NCBI GenBank assembly: GCA_014529385.2
Contig: CM043967.1
Coordinates: 130,259,182-130,323,181 of the forward strand
From: Adiantum capillus-veneris
Taxonomy: Eukaryota > Streptophyta > Polypodiopsida > Polypodiales > Pteridaceae
Reading direction: 5' to 3'
Length of the DNA: 64,000 nucleotides
Part shown: positions 32,986 to 44,239 of the stretch, in pieces
Layout of the letters: each line of letters begins with the position of its first letter
Position numbering within the stretch: position 1 is the stretch's first letter
Program-made: the position numbers and the translations under genes
Notes under the pieces: generated by a model
What the model saw: the letters and a program-made list of their open reading frames with translations, nothing else
Told to the model about the DNA's origin: nothing
Database searches by the model: none

Positions 32986-34625
32986 TGACCAATGAGACGC
33001 CAATGGATGGCCATGAAATTTTGTACTGGTGAAGAAAGCACACTCTTGTTTCCCCTACAAAGTTTCATGGCCATCTCAATCTGTCTTGACGCTCAAGGGC
33101 ATAACAATTCGCCAATTCTTTGTTGTTGGACCTTTGGCGAGCCCAACGACAAAGAAATGGCGATTGTGCCGTGCATGACTAACAAGACGAAAATGGGTGG
33201 CCTTGAAACTTTGCAGGGGTGAAAAAAAAACTCTCCTCCCTACCCCTAAAAAGTTTGATGGCCATCACAATCCATATCGACATTCAAGGGAGGCACAATC
33301 ATCAAATTTTTGACTTTGGATCCTTAGCGAGCCCAAAGGCAAAAAAATTGGCGATTGTGCCGCCCTTGACCAAGGAGATGGCAATGGATGACCTTGAAAC
33401 TTTGTAAGAGTAGGGTAAGCACACTAATCCCTAGCCTTGCAAAGTTTCATGATCATTGCAAACTGTCTTGATGGTCAGGGACATCACAATCGCCAATTTT
33501 TTACAGTTGGACCCTTAGCGAGCCCAATAGCAACAACATGGTGATTGTGCCCTGCACGACCAATCAGATAGTAACGGATGGCCATAAAACTTTGCAAGGG
33601 CAAGAGAAGCACATTCCTCCCCACCCCTACAAAGTTTCATGGCCATCGCAATCCGTCTCGATGGTCAAGGGTAGCACAATCGCCAATTTTTTGATGTTGG
33701 ATCCTTAGCGAGCCCAACGGCAAAATATTGGCGATTGTGCCATCCTTGACCAATGGGATGGAAATGGATGGCCTTGAAACTTTGCAAGGGCAAAGAAAAC
33801 ATACTAATCTCCACCCCTACAATGTTTCATGTCCATCACAATTTGTCTCATGGTCAAGGCTGGCACAATTATCAATATTTTACCATTGGACCCTTCGCGA
33901 GCCCAACAACAAAAATTGGCGATTGTGACATCCTTGACCAATGAGACGGCAACAAATGACCTTGAAACTTTACAACTATAGTAAAATCACACAAATACTT
34001 GTCTTGCAAATTTTCATGGTCATCACAATCTATCTCAACGATCAGGGATGTCACAATCGGCATTTTTTAATCGTTGGACCCTTGGTGAGCCCAACGACAA
34101 AAAATCGGCAATTGTGCCTCACAGGATTGATGAGAGAGCAAATGGATGGCCATGAAACTTTGCAAGGTAAGGAAAGCACGCTCCTCCCCACCCTTGCAAA
34201 GTTTCAGGGCCATCACAATCCGTCTCGACGGTCAAGTGCAACACTATCACCAATTTTTTGTCGTTGGATCCTTGGCAAACCCAAAAGAAAAAATTTGGTC
34301 GTCCCTTGATTGACGAGACGACAATGGATGGCCTTGAAAAATTTTAGGGATAGGGGAAGTAGACTAATCCCCACCCCTAAAAAATTTCATGTCCCTCACA
34401 ATCTGTATCGACGGTCAAGGGTGGCACAATTGCCAATTTTTTTGTTACCCCTACAAAGTTTCATGGACATTGTAATCCATCGCAACGATCAAGGGCGACA
34501 CAATCGCCAATTTTTTGCCATTGAAAAAAATTGGCGATTGTGCCATCCTTGATCGATGAGACGACAATGGATGGCCTTGAAACTTTGCAAGGGTAGGAAA
34601 AGCACACTAATACCCACCCCTATAA
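32985..34625. repeat. Satellite-like tandem array, ~190-bp monomer, about eight copies
   Basis: The anchor GCGAGCCC or a variant recurs at 33137, 33327, 33518, 33708, 33897, 34085 and 34275, a spacing of 188-191. Copies are diverged. Each monomer has two adjoining inverted repeats. One has arms GGATGGCCATGAAACTTTG and CAAAGTTTCATGGCCATC; the other has arms GGTCAAGGGTAGCACAATCG and CGATTGTGCCATCCTTGACC. The last copies are truncated and rearranged. Short open frames in it have no coding value. Confidence 0.9.
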
Positions 34626-34975
34626 AGGTCCTAGAGTGAATGCCTAGAGTCTATCTCCTAGAGTGAATGCATGATAAGGTCTCCAATTCTTGGAGCGTTT
34701 GTATCGTTGCTTCTTCAATTGATTTTTTTAAACCTTTATTTCAGCTGCTCACATCTGCTAACCTTATCCAGGTTCTTGCTCTCCCTTCTCCTTCCTCTCT
34801 AGCTTCCTCTCTAGCGCTTGGTAGCATAGGACCTCCTAGACTACGAATTGCAAGGCGTTTCAAAGTTTATGGAAGAAAGGGCTGCCAACAATGCTTTCGG
34901 GTGACCGCCCACCCCTTACAAGTTGAACAACTGCTCCAAGGCTATCCAAGCACCAATTTTAAAGAGGGTCAAAAA
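34626..34975. other. Unassigned DNA between satellite and microsatellites
   Basis: A weak frame (34667-35140) runs into microsatellite sequence. No domain was seen. Confidence 0.4.
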
Positions 34976-34977
34976 TC

Positions 34978-35124
<147 letters not shown>

Positions 35125-35149
35125 TGAAAATGAAATGTAATATTAACGT

Positions 35150-36000
35150 CTTCAAAAGGCCAAAATGACATATGAGACCAAAAGGTTACATGTGGTGAAT
35201 CTAATACCAGGTCTGGGTACAAAAAGTACAAAGAACTGAAAAGAAAATAGTGGGTAGGGGTGGGGTGAAAGCTGATACAAAGGGAAGACAAAGGGTGAGC
35301 TGATACAATGGAGCTCTCTGATAGTCGAGGCATCATATACATATACATCAGTATCCGGGACGGCTCCTATGTCGTGCCAGTATGGTATGAATCCTCTATC
35401 GCGCAGTCTGCGTCAATATCAAGAGGGCCCTCTCATCCGTGGGCGATCGGACCGCCCCAACTCTATCGCCCGATCAACCAGTATGCCTCTGGTACCTCTG
35501 GTATTGTTATGCTGTGGGGACTGCTCAAACTCCTCTGTCTGTGAGACTGAAAGAAATCCGTGATCTTTCGTTGTCGCTGGATCTCTCTCATTGTGCCCCT
35601 CTTCAAGAGATCCTCTCTGTGTTTGCAAATCTCCAGTAAGTGTAATTCGAGGCATCTCTGATCCTGGTATCTCATGACTATAGAAAGTGGCCCAAAACCC
35701 TCTCTAAATAGACAGTGAACGCGGCCTCGTATCTCATAGTATACTGGGCAGTGATATGTAATGTAGCTCTGTCTCTGGCTCTATTTGGCACACCTGACAA
35801 ATCCTGGACTCAGCGGGTACTCCTCTAAATCTGCCTGTCTCTATCTCTAGCTGATGTGAGGATGTGCGTATCTGACCAATAGCACATCGTATCCCGTGGG
35901 ATAGATGATCATCTATCAAAAAATCGAAATTTAAAAAAGAACTTTGCTTTGAGCCTTCCGGGTATTGATTGAGTGGCTTGCTGTATGAAGCCTTCGAACC
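35150..36000 (-). pseudogene. LINE (non-LTR retrotransposon) 3' end fragment
   Basis: On the minus strand, from about 35900, the protein reads RTSSHQLEIETGRFRG then ESRICQVCQIEPETELHYI, and after a one-base shift HCPVYYEIRGRVHCLF. This gives CX2CX8HX4C with the upstream SSH-x-L-x-IE-x-GR phrase typical of the zinc-binding tail behind LINE reverse transcriptase. The frame then runs on to about 35460. The RT itself is absent. Left of 35460 would be the 3' untranslated part; no clear poly(A) was found, but the CT/GT/GA tract borders it. A 5'-truncated LINE copy is the simplest reading. Confidence 0.75.
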
Positions 36001-36128
36001 TACTGCTTTGAATTGCCGATAATGATAATTAATTGACTGGCAAGGGATGAGCTGCCTGCATGGTGAAGGTAACTTGTGTGAGAAGTGAGAATTTATCAAG
36101 TACTAATACGGCCGGTCGCCTTCGACGG

Positions 36129-36168
<40 letters not shown>

Positions 36169-36170
36169 CC
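36129..36170 (+). repeat. (CT)n microsatellite
   Basis: CT run of about 40 bases with a TTT interruption near 36160. Confidence 0.95.
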
Positions 36171-36409
36171 TCTTTATCACGTGCACAGGGGCTTCTCCCA
36201 GCTTTGGAGTTTAGCCTTCATTTGACACGTGTAAAGGACTCCCCCTTCCGCCATATTAAGTTAGTTTAGATGGGTTGGTTCTATCTGATATTTAAAGCAA
36301 TATTTTGCTTCTACAATATAGCACTTCAAACATTTCTCTTTGCGTGTTGTGGCTAAAGGCGACATCACATAGCTGAGGGTCGCCATTGTACTAATAGATC
36401 TTAGTGTAG

Positions 36410-36638
36410 AATGTAGATGTAGAGATAATTATGGCCTCTTGTAGGCCAGAGAAAACTATTGACAAAAGCATCTGCCCTAGGAGCTTGGGTGCATAGTAGG
36501 CCTCCTCTAGGCCATAGAAAACTAGTGACAAAAGCGTCTGCCCTAGGAGCTTGGGTGCATAGTCCCGGTCGTTCTTCTTGTGCACTTTTTTGGTGTATGA
36601 GGAGAGCGGCCCCCAAAACAAAAATGTAGATGTAGAGA
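36410..36638. repeat. 197-bp segment between 16-bp direct repeats, with a 66-bp tandem pair
   Basis: AATGTAGATGTAGAGA occurs at 36410-36425 and 36623-36638. Between them a 66-bp unit beginning GGCCTC is present twice (36433-36498, 36499-36564). The terminal repeats could be a target duplication of a small inserted element, but no TIR or poly(A) was seen. Confidence 0.6.
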
Positions 36639-36661
36639 ATAGTGACGGGGAGAAGGGGGCG

Positions 36662-36844
36662 ATGGATTTTCTTCCAGACCATCTACTGCAGCAGTGCGTG
36701 TGGAGGCTGCCCACACCTGACCAGGCTGTCGCGCGATGTGTTTGCCGGCGCTTCCGTGATCTCTTCGCTGGTCCCATCTCCTTTGATTTTAGAGCTCGTC
36801 TGCAGCGCTTAGAGCCTTGGCTCTGCGTCATCGGAGGTATCCAG
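36662..36844 (+). pseudogene. F-box/kelch-like exon or gene fragment
   Basis: From ATG 36662 the protein begins MDFLPDHLLQQCVWRLP and continues PDQAVARCVCRRFRDLF, an F-box motif at about residues 3-35, the part of such proteins that binds Skp1 in SCF ubiquitin ligases. The following residues, LQRLEPWLCVIGG, resemble the start of the first kelch repeat in plant F-box/kelch proteins. A consensus-like splice donor (CAG then GTATGC) occurs at 36842-36850, so this could be a first exon. No convincing kelch repeats follow before the T2 LTR at 37665. With surrounding repeats on both sides, a captured or relic fragment is likelier than a working gene. Confidence 0.6.
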
Positions 36845-36949
36845 GTATGCCGACGTCAAATCAGATTCCTTTTTCATCGCTCACACACACAAGCAAAGGA
36901 GCAGTTTCATTACAATAGTTCTGCTTTGTCTCCTGCAATGACCATATGA

Positions 36950-37539
36950 GGTTTCTCCAGCCAGACGACATCGCAATTACAGGTCTGTATGGGGCTCGCC
37001 TGCTGGCCGTTCGACCCATTGCCCACCTCTACCGGTTAGCAGGCAGGGGTGAGTGTTGTTTAATGACTTGCATGTAAGTTTTCCGGGTGATCACATCTGC
37101 CCAGGCTGAGGGATGTGTATGCTGTAAGGTTACCGAGCGTGAGTGTAGACCACTGGTAAGGTAAGAATCCAATGATCAAGATAGAAGGAGAGCAACCAAT
37201 TGCCAATCAAGCAATCAAGATTCTGCATTCTCGTGGATAAAACTTTCCAAGGAAGTCCAAAGCCATGGCCTATGAATCTCAATGCCAATTTGGAGATCAT
37301 GGTTGAATTGATGACCAAAAAGAGATCCAAGATCCTCTCCATAAGATAATAGGCGAAGTGCGGGTTGTACAAAGGGTGCAAGGGTCCAATAGAAGTCTCT
37401 GTCCACCAACGGATGGTGGTGTCTTCTCTGGGATGTCGATATTCTCATATGTCGTAAAAACAACCAAATTCACTCCTATGGTAAGTAGTGTGACGGAAGG
37501 GGCATCACATGCCAACTGAAAGAATAGACTGAGATAGAT
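36950..37539. other. Unassigned DNA
   Basis: Short overlapping minus-strand frames (37130-37557) without motifs. The segment has roughly balanced base composition, and no repeat partner was seen in the window. Confidence 0.4.
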
Positions 37540-37664
37540 GTTTAGCACTTCAAACAATTGAACTGAAAGAGAGAGACTTCACACGAGACACAGAGTGGCA
37601 CCCCTTTCGGCATTTCTTTATATTGCTACAACGAGGTACAACACTTGTGGCTTTGCTCTGCATT
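37540..37664 (-). repeat. Gypsy LTR fragment in reverse orientation
   Basis: CACTTCAAACAATTGAA and CACCCCTTTCGGCATTTCTT resemble the T1 LTR at about 43127-43230 in the same orientation. The fragment abuts the T2 LTR head to head. Confidence 0.6.
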
Positions 37665-38097
37665 TGTCACAAACTGCTGACGTGTCAAAGCCTAAAGAAT
37701 GGATCCAACTTGCAGATGCTGGTCGAGGGGGCCTAAACCCTAAGAAGAACAAGTAGCAAAAGAAAAAGAAGTCCTACCAACTTATGGGGATCCCGTCCGA
37801 TGGGGCCCCAAGTGACATAAAGGATTAAAATAAAGCAAGATCGGCACACCACACGCAAAAACTGATGATGTGGCAGATTTTCAAAAATTGCGCTGGCATG
37901 ATGACGTGGCAGGTTGTACGGATTTCCGCGTTTTGCGTTGGCTGATGACGTGGCAGCTATACGAATTTCCGCGATTTATGCTGGTAGCTTTTTGGCTTTG
38001 CTTTTGGACCAGATGCTTTTAAGTTTGAAGGCCTTTTATTGTAAACCGCTTTTGGGGCCTAGGACCTTTCAATATGAGGTTAGGGCTCATTCTTTGG
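37665..38097 (+). repeat. T2: gypsy 5' LTR, first part (continues at 52227)
   Basis: Starts TGTCACAAACTGCTGACG, close to the T1 LTR start read on its coding strand. TGATGACGTGGCAG-type phrases recur at about 37863, 37898 and 37941. The LTR is cut by M1 at TTTGG (38093-38097) and resumes at 52227. Confidence 0.75.
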
Positions 38098-39248
38098 TGT
38101 TAGGTGCAGCGGAATGAATGTTTGCGCTTTGCTCAAGATGAGTGCTCCGAACTGTGCTCAAGGTTCCTTTTGTTCTTATGGAAGGGAAAGCCTTCCGTTC
38201 GTAATGAGAGAGTGCTATGATCACAAACAAAGTGAGTGGATATTGTGCGTGCAAGTGTATGAGACTGAGAGATAGAGAGAGAAGAGAGATACGATACTAG
38301 AGACGTTGTAAAACCCTCCTCCGAAGGCCCCACTCTCGTCGGTGAGAGTGGTCTACTTATGATTGCACAATCTGGTACAATGATGATGCATAAAACAGAT
38401 GCAGATCTAGGCTATGTCGACGATGACAACCGGGATGCCGATGACGACAATAGGGCTGAAAATGAGATGGTTCTAACTGCTGTCCAAAAACGCTAACTGC
38501 TGAAATCTGTTGCGATGGAAAACGCTGGTTCGAGGCTGTTTTGTACCGCTGAAAACGCAGGTTTTGCCTTCCCAAAACGCTGCTGTTCCTGCTGTGTTCG
38601 GTGCTGAAAAACGCTACCAGATTTGATGCGGCTCAAGCTGAAAACGCAGCCAGATCTGCTGTTGAAAAACGCTAGGATAGGCAGCCTTCTAGCGATGATG
38701 AACACGCTGATTTTGAGGCTATGAAGCTGCGCGGTATTTGCCAAAAACGCCAGGGTAAAGGTTTGTGATGAAGCAACAAAAATGCTAGGGCTGATGGAAG
38801 GGGAAAGCGCCAATGCAGATGCTGCTTGGTGGTTCTTGTTGAGAGAGAGGAGGACCTGTTGCCAAAGGCCTGCTGTACTCCTGGCTCGTCTGCCATTTAG
38901 TGCTAACTTTGGTTTGCTTATATATTTTCTTACCCAAATTGCCCTACCTACTTTTGTTGGAAAGTAACTTAAATTAATAAGTGAAAAATGTCAAAAATAG
39001 GTAAAATAGGCTAAATGCATTGGAAAAATCCCTTAACTGATTCTAATGGATTCTGATGGGAATACTTATGATCATGCTGTGTGCAACCAGAGGATATGCA
39101 TCTATACTAAGTGACTGGGCATGCACGGTCAACGAATAGACTCACAAAAGTGCCAGATCACTTCTAATCTAGACTGACTGGACTGATTGAACCTTGATCA
39201 TGCTGTAGCTTGTCCACGGACACATAGGGTTGGATGTGTCACGTGACA
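38098..39248 (-). repeat. M1 3' LTR (1151 bp)
   Basis: In element sense it opens with the perfect palindrome TGTCACGTGACA and ends GCACCTAACA. A TATA-like AAAATATATAAG is at 38918-38929 (minus strand). The central part holds many AAAACGCT/AAAACGCA phrases. Confidence 0.93.
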
Positions 39249-39269
39249 TCCCCTCCTTTTCAAAGTGAG
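39249..39269 (-). promoter_or_regulatory. M1 polypurine tract
   Basis: Minus strand CTTTGAAAAGGAGGGGA directly precedes the 3' LTR. The same tract is found next to the 3' LTRs of M2 (54633-54653), M3 (about 59446-59465) and M4 (62770-62790). Confidence 0.88.
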
Positions 39270-40500
39270 GCACTGGTACCGAACTGTATGGCGTCGAGGG
39301 AGATCGCCAATAGCATCCGGAATCTTGGAAGGGACTCTTTGCCGGCCCACTCTGATGTGTGGGTTGTGCGGTACTTGAACTTCATAAAGGTCTGCAACGC
39401 TTGCTTCTTTGGGCCGCGCCGAAAGCGACAAAGTCTTCTGAGTCTCCTTCAATGCTTCAACTTCGTCTAGAGTCATGCTTCTTTCTTCTTCAAGAATCTC
39501 CATGGCTGAAAATTCCTGAACCCATTTTCAACACAAAACCATGAACATACCTATTCCATGTAAAGTGAGTGGAAAAAATCTTGTCTTCCTCAAAGACTGT
39601 GCATGCAATGTAGATGAACAAAGAGACGGAGTGACAAACCGTTCATTAAAAACATGCAAACAATGAGATCGAATCTCTCTTTGGATCTAGAGCAATCAAC
39701 TGTGGCAATTCACAACGGAAATGCGCATGCTTGGTGCTCATACTTTTATGTGCTCTTTCTACAAATGTGTCATGCCAAGGAAGAGACATGAAATGCGACT
39801 TCCTTGAATGCATATTTTTCAGCTTTTCATGAAAAATCCGCATACCTTCGTGCATCCATGAGTGAAACGTGCTCAAAGTACAATATGTCATGCCTAGGAA
39901 AAGGGATCACATAGAAACACTGATTAAAATACAAGAAACGATCACGAATGAAACACTCGTACAATGCGTGCGTATCAATCATGCGAACACATAATACTTC
40001 CTGTGAGGGTTCTTTGGACCTAGGCTCGAGAGTCAAGATCGATCCTTCGTGATTGATCGAATCTGCAACGAGGTTAGCTTCGCTAGCAAAAGCATCAACT
40101 AACACATCATCCTTGTGACCAATCACAACTTCTTCATGCAACTCATCATGCTTGTGAGAAATCACATCTTGATCATGCAAATCATCATGCTCGTGAAAAA
40201 TCACATCTTGATCATGCAAATCATCATGCTTGTCTTTATCATCCAAATCATCATGCTGATCATTGTCAATCAAATCATCATGCTGCTCACAATCATGCAA
40301 ATCCTCTTGTGTCATGCTTTGGAGAAAAAGAGACTGATTGAGTCTCCTTCTCATGAATCCGTTCAACCTTGTCCTGCATATTAACAATGAGAGATGGAGA
40401 ATGAACAATGTCCTCTCCATGAATGACAATGGGAGAATCACTTTTGGCGTTGAGAGTGAAAGTGTTAGCCTCCCAATCAATGAGAGGGTTTAGCATCACG
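39270..40500 (-). pseudogene. M1 His/Asp-repeat ORF (unknown function), broken
   Basis: Unrecognised family, shared by M1-M4. After the phrase FSPKHDT the protein runs through units such as KHDDLHDQDVISHKHDD (about 40310 down to 40120), then SEANLVADSINHEGSIL, EPRSKEPSQEVLCVRMIDTHA, RFLYFNQCFYVIPFPRHD and EHVSLMD. Downstream, CELPQLIALDPKRD and the conserved EVEALKETQKTLSLSARPK portion lie in other frames. At least three shifts are present in M1. The ORF occupies the position where RT would begin in an autonomous element. No catalytic motif was found; His/Asp clusters might bind metal, but that is inference. Confidence 0.7.
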
Positions 40501-42279
40501 AAAATATCGAATGTCCAAAATCATATCACATCCTGAGAGAGGAGAGACAACAAATCTTCTAGTGAAGGGAGATTGTTAGATTGCAAACAACACATCAAGG
40601 CACTCCTCCGTGATGAGAGCGTCCATACCGGAAACAAAGCCGGAGACCTCGATAGGAGATCTCTGACTAACTTCTAGGCGGGCTCTTTCAACAAGAGAGG
40701 GACTGATCACATCATGCATACTACCTTGGTCAAACAATATGACAAAACACTGCCCCGTCATATGACCATAACATTTAATGAGAGAATCATCAATGGGAGG
40801 GTCATGAGAAACTTGGGGCACACTCGTGTTATCATTAATTGCATTGACAGAGGCAGTGGGTTCTGTGGATTCTTTAGATTCATTCGCTTCAAGCTTAGGA
40901 CATGTTCTTTTTATGTGACCCTTAATGTGACAATGAAAACAACGACCTTCCTTAGAATAAGTGCTTTGCTCTTCCGACGTGATGTATCCTCCTACAATTC
41001 CTTGTGCTACCTTTTCATCTGGAGTAAGCTTAGGTTTAGCAATTGTGTTAGCCTTACCCTTAGATTCATTGGAAGAATTCGTTTCTGAGAGACTGTTGGA
41101 AGATTAGTTAGAAGAGTTACCATTCTTACCGTTTTGAGGGTTCTGAGAAGTCTGCGAGGTACTTGTGGAAGTCTTGTTCTCCTTAGGCTTTCCCTTGTTG
41201 TGCTTCATCTCTTGTGCGAGAGCAATCGCTACCGCCTTGTTGAGATCGATTGGGTCCAAGACTTCTACATCAAACTTGATATAGTCGTCTAAGCCATAGA
41301 GGAAAGCCTCTTTGCGTTCATTATCCGACTTGCGTAATTAGGTACCTAGTTGCAAAACACGATTAAAAAAAGACATAACCGGCATACCATTTTGCTTGAG
41401 AGCGTGCCAATCGTCCTTCAATCGTGCAAGGTACTGAGGTGGCATAAACCGCGTCTTGAGCTTGTCTTGGAAATCAGCCCAATTGAAGGAAAGGGACGTG
41501 AATTCGTCGGCTTCCTCTAGGTGCGCGGCTAACGGTGCCGCTTGCCATGCGTGGTACCAATTAATGGCATTAGCGGCAAGGTACATGGCCGCCGTCAAAA
41601 CTTTGCTATTTCCTGTCTTCTTAGTTGTCGCAAAATAAACATTAAATTGATGCAATGAGGAATGAATAACCGTAGCATCTATCTTACCATCATACTTACT
41701 GAAAGTCAACTTCTCAGTGATTGGATGGTTGGAATCCGCATCGTGGCTTGTGTCACTTGAGGAACTCACACGATCTTTGGCTGGTTCGGATTTCGAGGCA
41801 AGTACTTGTCAAATCAACTCTTGAGTGCGTAGTTCTCTTTGAGTCTCTCGCTCGATCTCCAAGGCCACTCTTTGAGCGGCACGCTCGGCCTCCAAGGCCG
41901 CACTTCGTGCTACCGCTTTCTCCTTTCTTTGTTCTTTTCTTTCTTTTCGTTCGTCGCGCTCGTGTTCTAAAGCAATGCGATTTGCTTCTTGTTGTGCGGC
42001 AATTCTTTCGTTTCTTTCGTCACGCTCGTGGTCCTTAGCTTCCTGTTGTTCTGCTTTTCTTGCTAGTTGTGCCAACGCAACTCGATTCGTTTCTTGTTGT
42101 TGTGCCATCATGTCCAACATCGACTTGACCATCGTCTCCATAGAAGTTGGTACAACTCGTGGCGTAGATGGCGAAGGGGGAGGGTCGGAAAAATCTCTTG
42201 GTGGAGAGAACTCTTCGTCGCCTCTCTCATGCTCATCACCTGTATGCGAAGTATCCATTCCGCTTCGGGTAACGACCAT
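40501..42279 (-). pseudogene. M1 gag and protease-like segment, several stops
   Basis: One frame from ATG 42279 (MVVTRSGMDTSHTGD) is broken by stops at about 41809, 41338, 41107 and 40576. The N-terminal 150 residues include a long charged coiled coil (RDERNERIAAQQEANRIA). A gypsy-like capsid follows (NAINWYHAWQAA, NWADFQDKLKTRFMP). The zinc knuckle is CFHCHIKGHIKRTC near 40905-40946. The protease-like part reads CFVILFDQGSMHDVISPSLV, where DQGS replaces DSGA or DTGA, and ends in MLNPLIDWEANTFTL after a shift near 40500. Particle formation would need intact copies or partners. The start is chosen because M2 and M3 share MVITRSGMDTS at the same place. Confidence 0.82.
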
Positions 42280-42723
42280 GCACTATGGTCTTTGGTTCTT
42301 AAGTTTACGAGGAACTTGGGTTCTTGAGGGTCGTGAGGTTCTTGAGGGTCGTGAGGTTCTTGAGGCTCTTGAGGTTTTCTTTCGCTTGCAAACCGCGTTT
42401 GAGAAGGATCTTCTCTTCACCCGAGTTCTACTCTTTTCCGTGGGCGCACCCCTTGGCGGCCTTGCGCTCACATCAAGGTTGCTTTTTCCCACCTCACGTT
42501 GATTGGCCGGCCGCTAAGTGAACGGTCCGCTCTCAATGAGTGAAAAGAGACACAAGGGGAGGTTGGAGAAGCCCTTCTTTCTTGGGATTCCTGTCATTCT
42601 TCAAAAACACGATTAGGAATCGACACGCCCAAGCGAACTTGGGTTCGTGCGACCGCAACAAGCAAAAGAATATTCTTGTGATTCTTGTGGTTCTTTTCTT
42701 GAGTGATACATAACACTGCCAAA
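42280..42723 (-). other. M1 5' leader with 20-bp tandem repeats
   Basis: Untranslated leader between primer site and gag. Repeats of GGTTCTTGAGGGTCGTGA lie at about 42318-42380. Equivalent leaders, without perfect repetition, are present in M2 and M3. Confidence 0.75.
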
Positions 42724-42736
42724 GCTCTGATACCAA
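42724..42736 (-). promoter_or_regulatory. M1 primer-binding site
   Basis: Minus strand TTGGTATCAGAGC follows the 5' LTR and matches initiator tRNA-Met. Confidence 0.93.
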
Positions 42737-42838
42737 TGTTAGGTGCAGCGGAATGAATGTTTGCGCTTTGCTAAAGATGAGTGCTCCGAACTGTGCTCAA
42801 GTTTCCTTTTGTTCTTATGGAAGGTAGAGCCTTCCGTT
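42737..42838 (-). repeat. M1 5' LTR, first segment
   Basis: Reads TGTTAGGTGCAGCGG on the plus strand and stops at the hAT-like insertion. Further segments are 49914-50124 and 51417-52226. Confidence 0.92.
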
Positions 42839-43074
42839 TAGGGTTGTCCACGTTCGACGTACGGGACGTTCCGTACGACTCGTACGTTCCGTACATGACT
42901 CGTCCAATTTTTGTTTTTTTTTTGTTTTTTTGTTTTTTTTGCGAGGCGATTTTTGGTGTGGGATTGTTTTGCATCTCGACTGCATTTGACCAAGAGCCCA
43001 ATGGCTGCATTGGCTCAGACAACCATGACCTATATGCGACGAGGCTCGGGTAGCGGATCTACTATGGCTGCCAC

Positions 43075-43633
43075 TGTAACAAACTTGGACCCTCCAAGTC
43101 AAGAATCAACCGCGACAGCACCAAATAACCACTTCAAAACAATTCACAGATCACAATAGATTTGCACTGGCCCGGCGGAGTTCCGTGCCTAGAGATATTG
43201 GCCCCAAAGACTGGCGCCCCTTTCGGTATTTCTTTTTGTATTAATCAATCATCAAAGTACAAGAGAGCGGTTAGGGTTTCACTCTCAGACTCTGCGTCCA
43301 GATGCTCTGAGAAGTGAGGCCCTCACCACTAATTTAAAGGTTACAAGGGATGCCCAAAAGCAGAGCCCCAAAAGCTTTTAAAATCAAAAGCATCAGTTCT
43401 CTCTCTCTCTTAGAGAGTCTTTTCTCTTTTTTTTTTATAAAAAAAAAGCAAAAGCAAAATTCGCGTCGCTCATCATTTTCCAAAATTTTTTTTTTTTTTT
43501 AAAATTATAAATAATCCGCCTCCGCGATTTCCGGAATTTAGGGTTTTTGGCAAAAATTAGGGTTTGCAGGAATTTTAGGGTTTCTGGCAGAAATTAGGGT
43601 TTCTGCTGTCCGCCACGTCATCACTTTGTGACA
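43075..43633 (-). repeat. T1 3' LTR (559 bp)
   Basis: In element sense starts TGTCACAAAGTGATGACG and ends CAAGTTTGTTACA. The A/T-rich core (about 43430-43510) differs in length from the 5' LTR. Confidence 0.92.
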
Positions 43634-44239
43634 TACCCCCCTCTTGAAAGCATTGTAATCGACCGCGATTACGCCTGCAAAACCGACAAAAGCCATAAAC
43701 CGTCTTAGCAGACACTGACTGTTAGTACCTACGTACTAGGAACACACATCTAGCACATGTACAAAATCGACAGTCACATCACACGACATCACAGGACATC
43801 ACCAGACATCACAGGACATCACATGACATTCAACATTCATTCGGATCTTAGACCATGATTTATCGGCAATGTAGCTAGCAATCACATCTAGGTCCAATCG
43901 GGACCTCATCGATGTCCGATTGACTAACCCCTATTGCAACCATGTCTATTCGAGATCAATCAGACCAAAATGCTGCAGTCATTTCGGCTATCAGTTCCTG
44001 CACTCACAAGAAGTCAAGAACAAATCAGTATCATAATCAGGAATTCCATTTCATAAAGTCATCCAGCAGAATACTGTCAGCTCTCAGTATCCCTGAAGCT
44101 CAAAGAGACATCAGTGACTTTAGTATCAAAATCGAGGCATCTGTTGACAAAGGAGTGGAGCGACTCCCCTCTTGTGCATCCCACTGCACCAGATCTTCGG
44201 CCAAGCTGAGTTTCTGGGTTCCGTTTGGAGTAGACTATG

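Noticed and set aside
32985-34625. Regular ~190-bp repeats considered as a CRISPR-like array
   Set aside because: There are no unique spacers between constant short repeats; the whole monomer repeats and diverges, and the context is a plant genome.
40115-40384. Plus-strand ORF rich in Ile and Met opposite the His/Asp repeat
   Set aside because: It is the mirror of the repeat on the coding strand; similar antisense frames appear opposite the other M copies.
39198-40480. His/Asp-repeat ORF as a host gene
   Set aside because: It occurs four times, each time between the same LTRs, primer site and purine tract.
42283-42492. Frame with repeated SRTSRPSRT residues
   Set aside because: It is a translation of the 20-bp leader repeats of M1 and starts outside any coding context.
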